Positions 19,667 through 29,059 of a stretch of DNA of 64,000 bases are shown one piece after another; positions within the stretch are counted from its first letter, which is position 1, and the number at the start of each line of letters is the position of its first letter. The DNA is taken from positions 29,317,811 to 29,381,810 of the forward strand of contig NC_134878.1 of the NCBI RefSeq assembly GCF_041734735.1, in the 5' to 3' direction. The notes beneath the pieces are model-generated. The model made no database searches, was not told the origin of the DNA, and saw nothing but the letters and a program-made list of their open reading frames with translations. A program made the position numbers and the translations under genes. Source of the DNA: Babylonia areolata (taxonomy: Eukaryota > Mollusca > Gastropoda > Neogastropoda > Buccinidae).

Positions 19667-19757
19667 TTGTATGAGGGGACCTTGAGGTGACACAACCAGC
19701 GGTAAATGTCTTGTCAGCGATTGTGAAGGCCTCGGAGACTGCAGGCAGGATACTCAT
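19667..19757 (-). other. Candidate leader exon 1 of the secreted-protein gene
   Basis: Downstream of the CCAAT/TATA pair, this minus-strand segment ends CATACAA|GTAAGTA (GT at 19666-19665), a strong donor. Its last base A would join to the TG at 7602 to give ATG in the context ACA-ATG-G (purine at -3, G at +4). An in-frame upstream ATG at 19757-19755 (frame MSILPAVSEAFTIADKTF, then TAGCVTSRSPHT, then M) lies right at the expected transcription start. It would add 30 residues only if transcription begins slightly upstream. The 5' end is therefore uncertain. Intron 1 would be about 12 kb and filled with LINE fragments. Confidence 0.45.
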
Positions 19758-19835
19758 TCAGCGACCTCCCAGTGCCCAATATATAGGCCGATCTCGCATC
19801 GTACCTACCCACGCGCGAGGCGATTGGTCGATGAA
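19755..19835 (-). promoter_or_regulatory. CCAAT + TATA core promoter
   Basis: On the minus strand CGACCAATCGCC (plus-strand complement near 19819-19830) is followed ~40 bp later by CCTATATATTGG (19777-19788). The expected start is ~30 bp on, near 19755. Further upstream lie an E-box GCACGTGATG (complement, 19920-19929) and GCTGACACAGC (near 19877-19887), which matches the TGACnnnGC core of antioxidant/Maf response elements. The surrounding DNA is GC-richer (CGCGCGTGGG) than its neighbours. The motifs are seen directly; activity is inference. Confidence 0.5.
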
Positions 19836-19929
19836 AAGTCAATGCAGTCAACAATCAACCATTTCCTTTTCCTCGCGCTGTGTCAGCATAATCACAAACC
19901 AGCTGCTCGTGATTCTGAAGGCACGTGAT

Positions 19930-20154
19930 GCAGATATAATTGAAAAAAAAAAAAGTGCAACGACATGACATTATAATTTCTGCACTGTTGTGCAAAGGCT
20001 TACACAAATGGGTATTTGCAATACTTTATCTTCTACCGCGCTTTGTACTAAACGAAGACACTTGTTGTTTGAGGTTCTGACTGACTCTTGATTGACACTG
20101 AAGGGAAAACTGGTGATGCAGATGGCAGTGGAGGCAGCGTTTTGGTGAATCCTC

Positions 20155-20208
<54 letters not shown>

Positions 20209-20777
20209 GAGACTTGCATAAGCAACAAGAACTAGACTTATGTATGCACCGAAGCGAAGAAATTTCGCTGAGGTAAAAATCTACCAGGCGAACTTTAACG
20301 TTACCATGATGTATCACGCGATGAAAGAATGTGTCCTGAACACAATAGTTTCTGGAGATTAATTAATTTCATTAATATCACTAATATCCTTAGTTCCCGT
20401 TTACTTTCTTCGATCCAAGTCGTGCCTATTTAGTAGACTGGTGTAGTCATTTGTAGACCGATTCCTCGAAACTGGAGTAAACGTAAACTTTCCATTAAAA
20501 AAAAAAAAAAGCCGGCATGTTTGTCAGTAAAACAATAATTTTGAAAATGAAATAATGTAATCTTCAGTCCAGCCCGTGGTACTGCATTAACATGTTATAC
20601 AAATATCGGAGATGGTTTTATCATTTATGTTTTCTGAGTCTTTTTGTTGTTGTTGTTGTTTACATTGTATACTGTTGAACTGGAAAAAAAAAAAGGGGGG
20701 GGGGGGGGAAGAAAAATCAACATTAATTTTCCACTCTCTGACCTGATCGGTATGGGGATTTTCCAGGATATTGGTCA
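19930..20777. other. No gene seen; (TC)n at 20158-20205
   Basis: A (TC)n run of about 24 units and short A and G runs (20498-20510, 20683-20708). No coding segment is recognised. Confidence 0.5.
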
Positions 20778-20898
20778 ATCAGTATCAGTAGCTCAAGGAG
20801 GCGTCAATGCGTTCGGACAAATCCATTACGCTACACCACATCTGCCAAGCAGATGCCTGACCAGCAGCGTAACCCAACGCGCAAAGTCCGGCCTTGAG
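20778..20898 (+). mobile_element. SINE-A copy with long A-rich tail
   Basis: Full head (CAGTATCAGTAGCTCAAGG), box B, hairpin and end block (here AAAGTCCGGCCTTGAG). The tail runs to ~21110 and includes poly-A (20944-20972), ACTACTACTAATAATAATA, TTTATAAAGTGCAAAAAC, GATGGAGTCAACTGTAAGCG and (AAAT)n. The post-tail block matches the minus-strand copy at 23.4-23.5 kb. Confidence 0.9.
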
Positions 20899-20938
20899 GA
20901 AAAACAACAACAAACAAAAAAACACAAAACATACACAC

Positions 20939-20975
<37 letters not shown>

Positions 20976-21390
20976 AATAAGTAAATAAATAGATAAATAC
21001 ATAAAAAGAACTACTACTACTAATAATAATATTTATAAAGTGCAAAAACGTGATGGAGTCAACTGTAAGCGTACAAATAAATAAATAAATAAATAAATTA
21101 AAAAAATAATTATATATATATATATATATATTTTAAAGGTCAAACCGCTGTGAGTGAGTTGTCATCATGTTGACTGCACAGGCGAAATACGTTGTGTTGC
21201 GAATGCGGTACGTACCTGAAATATCGACTTGGTAATTTCCTTACTCGCCGCCTTGCTTTTTTTTTTTTTTTTGTTGTTGTTGTTGTTTGTTTGGTGTGTT
21301 TTTTCTTTTGTTTGTTTTTGCAAATTTACTTGAAAACGGCTGCCCGCTGTGCTCACCATAGAGATGGAAAACATGAAGATAAAATGGATT

Positions 21391-21507
21391 ATTCTTCTTC
21401 GTTCGTGGGCTGCAACTACCACGTTCACTTATATGTACACGAGTGGGTTTTTACGTGTATGACCGTTTTTACTCCGCCATGTAGGCAGCCATCCTCCGTT
21501 TTCGGAG
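21391..21507 (-). repeat. Repeat C, copy 1
   Basis: On the minus strand: CCGAAAACGGAGGATGGCTG, CCTACATGGCGGAGTAAAAA, CGGTCATACACGTAAAAACC, CACTCGTGTACAT and GAAGAAGAAT. The same order occurs at 48189-48315 and, split by a SINE, at 38617-39125. It is a short dispersed element ending in (GAA)n, probably retroposed. Confidence 0.75.
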
Positions 21508-21791
21508 GTAACAGATTCAGTTGGTTGAGACTGGGACGCCAAAATCAAACATGGTGGCGTTAATCAAGCGAGGCTAAATTAAAGGGAATTGCTACACTCC
21601 TTTCCGGCTAGCCAGAGACTCAGATAGCCAACTGCAGACTGGAACAGACTTCCAGCTACTACTGCCTCCACTACTGCAGACCGGGTTCCGCTATGAAATG
21701 CCGAGGACAGCTGCATGCCCGGGGTCGCTTCTTCTATCTCTGACACCTTGAAAAAATCACCCCCTGTCTTCCTCCTGAACTGAGCAATATT

Positions 21792-21825
<34 letters not shown>

Positions 21826-21945
21826 GGCGAGCGGAGGATGTCCATACGTTCGAAACGAAAGATAATGTTGAATCAATCTTGAAGTCATAGTTCAATTTCA
21901 TTGTCTTGTCTTTCCTTGTACACTAGCATTCGAGTAGTTGGTGAG

Positions 21946-22256
21946 TTTTATTCATTTATTTTATTTGTTTTTTTTTGTTTTGTTTTTTTTCATTTGTTTT
22001 TTATCTATTTTTATTCATTCATTTATTTATTTATTTATTCATTTATCAATTTTTTTTGTTTTGTTTTGTTATTTTATTTTATTTTATTTTATTTTTTAAA
22101 TTTATTTATTTATTAATTCATTTACCTTTTCTGTCAAGGCTTAACTAAGCGCGTTGGGTTACGCTGCTGGTCAGGCATCTGTTTGGCCGATGTGGTGGAG
22201 TGTATATGGATTTGTCCGAACGCAGTGACGCCTCCTTGAGCTACTGATACTGATAC
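21946..22256 (-). mobile_element. SINE-A insertion in array unit 1
   Basis: The body is at 22131-22256 and a long T-rich stretch (tail on the minus strand) at 21946-22130. It is flanked by the 7-bp direct repeat TGGTGAG at 21939-21945 and 22257-22263, the target-site duplication. Array units 2 and 3 lack this insertion, so it is younger than the duplication. Confidence 0.85.
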
Positions 22257-22342
22257 TGGTGAGAGTTGCAGTGGACATGTGATTTTCTCTCTGGTTTGCT
22301 TCATTTACCATGTTCACAGTCCGTCTCCCGTGAGTGTGGTTT

Positions 22343-22359
22343 TCGGCAGTGTTTTCCTG

Positions 22360-22413
<54 letters not shown>

Positions 22414-22420
22414 TTTTACC
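22343..22420. repeat. Poly-A and (TA)n tract in array unit 1
   Basis: About 28 A followed by ~12 TA units, located where other units have GATG(A/T)TTTCTT...; it may be a remnant retroposon tail. Confidence 0.85.
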
Positions 22421-23307
22421 TTAATGGTAGTAAGATTTTGTGGATAGTGCCTAGGTTAGGGTTTCTCAGCAGGATTCGGCATCATGCTAGGGGTCTCTGA
22501 ACGGTCCCTGGCTGGCCGGGTCACCTTCATCGTAATTGTTCTCCTTCTGTAGCCTACGTTTTAAGTTGGCGTTGTCGGCAACTATTATTTCGTTCATTGG
22601 CTTTCGAGAAGTCGGTGTGAAGATTATAATACTCGTGTGGTACGTTTGCCTCAGCTTGTCCGATTCCCCCCTCCTGACAGTCTGTCTTCGGCGAGCATGG
22701 TTATTTGCACACTCGCACGAGCACACACACTAAACACACGCACAAGCGCACGCAAGCGAGCGAGCGCATGCATGCATGCACACAAATTATCAATCTGTAA
22801 AAGAAATAAATCATTGTCAGTAACATTTCTGCAAAAGCTCTGTCAGTTTTACCAGTGGTAAAATGCATTTTTTTCAGTCGTGATTATTTACCAATCATTT
22901 GTGAAGTGTTTGTTGAAAAGTTTCAAGTGAACAGGCATTCACCACCACATCCACCCCCTTCCCCCGGGGAAAAAAAAACCCCAAAAAAAACAAAAACAAA
23001 ACAAAAAAACAACAATCAACAACATCGACAGGGTCATGGTTAAGGTTCCCTGCAGGATTCGGCATCATGCTGGGGGCTTCTGGACACTCCCTGGCTGGCC
23101 GGGTCACGTAGTTTCTATTGTATTTTTCATTCTGTACGAAAAATGGGTCATTCTTACGTTCCCCTAGGTTTGTGATCACCCAGGTCTATGCTCCCCTGAA
23201 TTTATTTTTTTGTCAGGTGTAATTTGGTTTTGTGGGATTTTTTTTTTTCACATCAGTCTGGGGGTGTTGCTGGAGGTCGACTTAATTCGTAATTGTTTTT
23301 CTTTTTC

Positions 23308-23782
23308 TGTGAAACTGCATGTTTGTTGCATATGTTATGCATATGAGTGTGTATGTGTGAATGTGTGTCTGCATTTTTTACATTTATCTGCTTATTTATC
23401 ATCATCTTTTTTTATATTTATTTATTTATATATTTATTTATTTTTTTGTGCGCTGACAGTTGACCTCATCAAGTTTTTGCACCTTATAGATATTATCATT
23501 ATTAGTAGTAGTTTCTTTTATGTATTTATCAATTATTTATTTATTTACTTATTTTATTAATTTTTTAATTTTGTTTTGTTACTTTATTTTCTATTTTTTT
23601 TTAACTTATTTATTTATTTATTTATTTTATCTTCTTTTTTTTTCTTCTTTCTCAAGGCCTGACTAAGCGCGTTGGGTTACGCTGCTGGTCAGGCATCTGC
23701 TTGGCAGATGTGGTGTAGCGTATATGGATTTGTCCGAACGCAGTGACGCCTCCTTGAGCTACTGGTAGTGATACTGATACTG
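23308..23782 (-). mobile_element. SINE-A insertion with longest 3' extension
   Basis: The body is at 23651-23782. The tail and extension run to ~23308: (AAAT)n, ACTACTACTAATAATGATAA, CTATAAGGTGCAAAAACTTG, GATGAGGTCAACTGTCAGCG, more (AAAT)n, then a block ending AACATGCAGTTTCACAGA that is also present at 9340-9435. It lies between array blocks that are adjacent elsewhere. Confidence 0.85.
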
Positions 23783-24004
23783 CACGTTTTAAGTTGGCCT
23801 TTTCGTTATCTGTTACGCTTTACTTTGGCATTCAAGTAGTCAGTGCGTAAATTGAAAGACTTGTGTGGTTCGTTGCCCCTCGGCTTCTCCGGTTCCTGCC
23901 TTCACTGTACATTGGCACTCAGTGCGGGTATAACAATAATCAGTTGTATGGTTTTGGGGCCCTCGTCTTGTCCGAGTCCCACCACCTTGCAGTCTGCCTA
24001 TGGG

Positions 24005-24005
<1 letters not shown>

Positions 24006-24065
<60 letters not shown>

Positions 24066-24073
24066 ACGCACAT

Positions 24074-24155
<82 letters not shown>
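24006..24155. repeat. (CA)n / (CA)n / (TA)n compound microsatellite
   Basis: Two CA runs separated by CGTGCACGCACATGTA, followed by TA; about 150 bp. Threonine/histidine and valine/cysteine frames here are artefacts of the repeats. Confidence 0.95.
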
Positions 24156-24157
<2 letters not shown>

Positions 24158-24388
24158 CTCAGGAAACGTATGTTGAATCAGTCATGTTGCTCATTTCAGG
24201 TAACTTGAAATTCAAGTGGTCTGTCAGAGTTGCGGCAGACACATGGTTGGTTTCTCTTTGGCTTGCCTTGTTTGCCGTGTCCGCAGTCCGCAACTGATGA
24301 GCGTGCTTTCCGGCGATGTTTTCTTCTCTTTTTGTTTTTCCACATCAGTGGCAGCGAGATTTGGTTGATAGTGTCTGGGGTTAGCGTG

Positions 24389-24913
24389 GAGGAATTTTTG
24401 TTTAATGTCCCGTCACACATATCAGTGATTGAAGACATTTTGTTAAAGTATTTATGAATGCATTTGAGTATTATCGGTTAGAAGGGGTGGGAGATGTGAA
24501 TGAATGGAGGGTTGGGGGAAACTGGGCAAACGAGGGTGAAATGTGGGTAAAATTTGAAAAAAAAAAAGAAAAAAAAATTCTAAATACAATTAGAGGAAAT
24601 TACTTAAAGGACTTCGTAAAAGAAGTCGTTAAACTGACAAGCGAAACAACTGATAATGAATGCAAAAAGTCAAAAACATCAACGTTCTCAGTCACTTGTG
24701 AAGATACACTTTCGTGTACATAAGGCTTCATCAAGCTACAGTGAAAAATTATATGCTTAATTGTCAGGTTACTAAAGCATATGCACTTGACATTAGAACA
24801 ATACTTGGTCCGTAATGAATTTGATAATAGTCTGAGAGCTAAACTCAGAATTGGTCTGCGAATCGGACCAAAGTCTGAGAGAGTCAACTGACGAGGTTTT
24901 AGACTTGAACTCA
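24389..24913 (-). mobile_element. LINE 3' fragment inserted in array unit 2
   Basis: The minus strand reads LSLALRLLSNSLRTKYCSNV, KCICFSNLTIKHIIFHCSLM, KPYVHESVSSQVTENVDVFD and FLHSLSVVSLVSLTTSFTKS (zinc-binding C-terminus 'C..C....T..H..F.C'). A 3' UTR ending GACGGGACATTAAACAAAAA near 24395 follows; this is shared with the 4.5-kb element. A 6-bp direct repeat AGCGTG at 24383-24388 and 24914-24919 marks its ends. Unit 3 has the uninterrupted sequence (GGTTAGGGATTCCC). It is 5' truncated at ~525 bp. Confidence 0.85.
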
Positions 24914-25627
24914 AGCGTGTTTCCCTGCAGGATTCGGCATCATGGTAGGGGCCGCGGAACGGTCCGTGGCTGGCCGGGTCACATAATTCATGATATTCAT
25001 GATTACAATATTCTTCAGCTCTGTTGGTCTTTTCAGCAGTATTTTGGTTGTTCATTGGCTTTCGTGTAGTCGGTGCGAAAAGTGCAATGCTTGGGTAGTT
25101 CGTTTATCCTCGGCGTGTCCGATCCCTGCCTTCTTACAGTCTGGCCGTTCTATCGATTGTGTTCTTTTTTTTCTAATTCAATTAGCGTGTACGAATCATT
25201 TGTGAAGTGTTAGTCAAACGTCCCAAGCGAACATGCACCATCAGAGATAACACCCTGAGCGACACTCCGTGTCCCCTGGGTCGGTGGAGCACTTATGGCG
25301 TCTCCTCTCCACCCCGTTCCTCCAATTACTCCACCACCACCACCACCACCTCCCCTCCCCAACAAAAAGTTTGATAGGGTCATGGTTAAGGTTTTCCTGC
25401 AGGTTTCGGCATCATGCTAGGGGCCGTTGAACGGTCCCTGGCTGGCCGGGTCACAGTAGTTTATATTGTTTTTGTTTCCGGCACGAGTCATCCTTTATGT
25501 TCCATTGGGTCTCTGATCGCCCAGGCCACTGCTGTATGACTGTCAGGTCTGATTCGGTTTTCTTGGTCTTTTTTTCCCCCCAGGTCTGCGTAGGTGTCAT
25601 GCTAGGACATGTGTGTGTTTGTGTGTG

Positions 25628-25950
25628 TTTAAACGATTCAAAACGCACTTTTCTTGAACAATAGGCTAGCATCCCCCGCAGCCCCAGACCTCCCTCCTCC
25701 CTAATCGGCCACAAGAGAGGTTAAATTTCAAAGAAAACTCGCTGGTCATGCCTTGAGAGAAAAAAAAAGGAGAGAGAAAAAAGAAGAAAAACACGTAAAT
25801 GCATGAAAAGAAAGATATTGAATACGAATGATTGAAATTATGAAAATTAGCCACGCTCAGCTTTTGTATACTCACACAAGCGTGTAATTGCACGCGCGCA
25901 CACCCACTCACATACCCACCCCCACACACACCCACACACACGTGTGTGTG
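25628..25950 (-). repeat. Repeat E, copy 2
   Basis: Inverted, near-identical partner of 5500-5835 (see that entry). It lies inside the array, between a type B block and the following unit, and is absent from the other units, so it arrived after the array formed. Confidence 0.75.
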
Positions 25951-26828
25951 TGTGTGTGCAATGTATATATTAAGTATTCAGTCAATGGCAGCATATATTT
26001 GGTATTTTGCGTATGTTTGTGTAGTGGTGTCATGGACGTCCGAAAGCTCGAGACCCAATCTTAACGTTGGGTATCTAGAAAGTTAAGGAAGAGACGATTC
26101 AAGTAGTTCAGTGGTGAACTAAGTACGCTTCTGCCTTTTTGTGCAATGATAGATTGAAGTTGTTCTGAGGTAGAGGAAAACACACACACGCGCGCGCGCG
26201 CACATACACGCACGAGGGGGAGGGGGGGGGGGCAATGTCAATACACTCAAAACTCGGGAAACGTTTGTTGAATCATTTCTGTAGCTCGAAGCTCAATTGA
26301 TTTCATTGTCTTGTGTGATCCAGAGCTGGTCTGCAATAGAAAGAAATGTGTCAGATTTGGCGCATTGCAATGTTGTGAAAGTATTTAATTGTTCAGTGGA
26401 ATTCAAGTAGTCTGAACTGTGGTAGATACGTGATTGGTTTCTCTTTGGCTTGTCTTGATAACCATGTTGACAGTCCGTCTCCTGTGAGTATGGTTCCCGG
26501 CGATGATTTCCTTTTCTTTTATATCAATGACAGCGAGATTTGGTGGATAGTGCCAGAGGTTAGGGATTCCCTGCAGGATTCGGCATCATGTTAGGGGGTC
26601 GCTGAATGGTCCCTGGCTGGCCGGATCACCTTAATTATAATTGGTTTCCTTCTGCACGTTTTAAATTAGCATTGTCGGTAACTGTTTCTTCGTTTACTGG
26701 TTTTGAGTGGTCGGCACGAAAATTACAATACTTGTTTGGAGCGTTTATCTCAGGCTTGTCTGATTCCCTCCTCTTTACAGTCTGACTCTGGCGAGCTTGG
26801 TTCCTGGGAGTGTTTGCATACTCGTACA

Positions 26829-26830
26829 AA

Positions 26831-26888
<58 letters not shown>
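26829..26888. repeat. (CA)n microsatellite
   Basis: A CA run of ~30 units in array unit 3, at the position where units 1, 2 and 4 also have CA-rich DNA (22.7, 24.0 and 28.35 kb). The microsatellite predates the duplication. Confidence 0.95.
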
Positions 26889-26892
<4 letters not shown>

Positions 26893-28334
26893 CACAAACG
26901 CACGCACGCAAGCGCATGCGTGCATGTACACGCATGCACACAAACTATCTAGCATTAAAAGAAAACATATCTCCAATTGTCAGCAGCAGTTTTTTTTAAA
27001 GCTGTAGCAGTTGTGTTTTTTTTTTTTGTTTTTTTTTTATCGGTGGTAAGTTGTATTTCTTTCAAATGGACCTCCATAGCAACATCGTCATCGTCATCGT
27101 CATCCTTATCCTCCTTCATCATCACCAATATAAACAAAACAGTCTCAAAGTCTGTGGCCTTTCATGCCCAACTCTCATGGTGACCTCAGTTTCGATACCC
27201 CTCTACTTCCGTGCTTGGGGTGAGTCCTGCCAATGTTGTCAGTGTCGGCAGATATATGTTGGGGGGGGGGGGGGGGGGGGGGGCTGTTGTTTGAGGGACG
27301 TGGTGGCGGTCTCCACTCTGGGAGGGACGCTCACTCAGTCTGGCTCCGCGACTAAGCCATTATTGTCGTTAGTAGGGGGCTTAGTAGGTGGTGTCCTAAG
27401 TACGTTAAATCAGAACAGGCACCACTGAACACCACCGAAGTGACTCAGAAGCAGTGCAGGGTCTTCTCTGGTGTGTGGCCTCCTGGCGAACTAACATCGA
27501 TGGCTCCCTGTGGATTGCCGACGCTGGAACTGCGACGGATGAACCCGGGTGTGGCTGTGTATGGGGGAATGTAAATGAGCGGCGTGGGAGTAATGCCACT
27601 GAAACGGTGCAGATGATGGGGCAGCAAAAAAAAAAAAAAAAAAAGAAAAGTTGTATTTCTTTCAGTCGTAATCATTTACCGATCATTTTATGAAGTGTTA
27701 TTTGAAAAGTAACAAGTGAACATGCATCCACCACCACATCTACCACCACCCCCACCCCCCAAAAAAAACCAAAAAAAACGAAACAAAAACAAACACAAAA
27801 AACAACAACAACAAAAACAAAAAACATACAAAAAACCCAAAACAAACCCAAAACAACAAACACACATACACACACACAAAAACAACCCACACCTACTTTG
27901 ATAGGGTCATGGTTAAGGTTCCCTGCAGGATTCGGCATCATGCTAGCGGCCGCTGAACGGTCCCTGGCTGGCCGGTTCACGTGTGTGTTCTTCCTGCACG
28001 GAAAAAGGTCATAGTTAAGTTCCTCGAGGTCTGTGATCACCCAGGTCTATGCTCCCCTGAATTCATTTCTTGTCAGGTCTTAATTAGGTTTTCTATTTGT
28101 TTTTGTTTTTTTCAGGTTATGGTAGGGGGCCGCTGATCGGTGACATAATTCATAATTGTTTTTCTTCTGCACGTTTTGATTTAGTTGTTTTTTTCTCGGC
28201 AGCTGTGTGTCGCTTTACTTTGGCATTCGGGTAGTCGGTGCGAAATTTACAGTACTTGTGTGGTTCTTTGACCCGCAGCTTGTCTGATTCCCTGCTTCTT
28301 ACAGTCTGTCTCTGGTGAGCCATTGTTCCTGGGT

Positions 28335-28443
28335 GTGTACACACACACACACACGCGCGCGCGCGCGCGCACACGCACACACACGCGCGCTCGCATACGC
28401 ACATATCCGCGCGCACACACACACAAACAACACACACGCACGC

Positions 28444-28520
<77 letters not shown>

Positions 28521-28568
28521 CGCGCACACGCGCACACGCGCACACGCACGCGCGCGCGCGCGCATATA

Positions 28569-28602
<34 letters not shown>

Positions 28603-28612
28603 TTTTTTTTCC
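28335..28612. repeat. Compound (CA)n/(GC)n/(TA)n/T-run tract
   Basis: Alternating purine-pyrimidine over ~250 bp, including CG-rich runs (GCGCGCGCGC at 28355-28370 and 28545-28562), then (TA)n and ~26 T. This kind of sequence can adopt Z-DNA. Confidence 0.95.
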
Positions 28613-29059
28613 CCAGTCAGTGACAGCATAGATCTCGTGTCTTGCATACGTCAGTGCAGTGGAGGTGGGCGTCCGAAAGACCGAGACCCAGTTTGTATTT
28701 GTATTTCTTTTTTTTTTCTTCTTTTTTTCCAAGTTAGCCACAGAAAGCGTGTGTTATACAAAGTACAAACATAGCCAGAAAGTTAAGGCGGAGACGACTC
28801 GTGTAGTTCATCGACGAATCAAGCACGCTTCTGCCTGCATGTGCAATGATTGTTCGAGGTAGTTCTGAAGTAGAGGAAAACACACAAGTACGCACGTACG
28901 CACGCCGTATAAAAAAAAAAATGTATACACACAAAAATAGTATGATAATAAAATACTCAGTAGCCCTTGCTTCACACACACATGTAAAACACACACACAC
29001 ACACACGTGTACACGTGCGCGCGCGCGTGTGTGTGTGAAACAAGGGCTAGTGAGTATAT

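Larger units (their letters stand above)
21850..28870 (+). repeat. Layered tandem array of diverged kilobase units
   Basis: A block GCAGGATTCGGCATCATGCT ... CTGGCTGGCCGGGTCAC recurs six times (starts 22469, 23052, 24927, 25399, 26573, 27925), alternating between two contexts. Type A follows GG(T)TAGGG-TTCC; type B follows GATAGGGTCATGGTTAAGG. A third block (CTGCACGTTTTAAGTTGGC ... GTAGTCGGTGCGAAA ... CTTGTGTGGTTCGTT) recurs five times (about 22.5, 23.8, 25.0, 26.6 and 28.1 kb), and the start block GGAAACGTTTGTTGAATCA three times (21.86, 24.16, 26.26 kb). So the array has monomers of ~1.2-1.6 kb and dimers of ~1.6-2.6 kb, 75-90% alike by eye. Individual units carry private SINE, LINE and microsatellite insertions. 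No shared ORF is seen. Confidence 0.85.

Noticed and set aside
23843-24121. Long His-Thr and Val-Cys frames over (CA)n tracts here and at about 1.7, 6.4, 9.0, 26.8, 28.4 and 45.5 kb
   Set aside because: Dinucleotide repeats leave all frames open; these are not genes.
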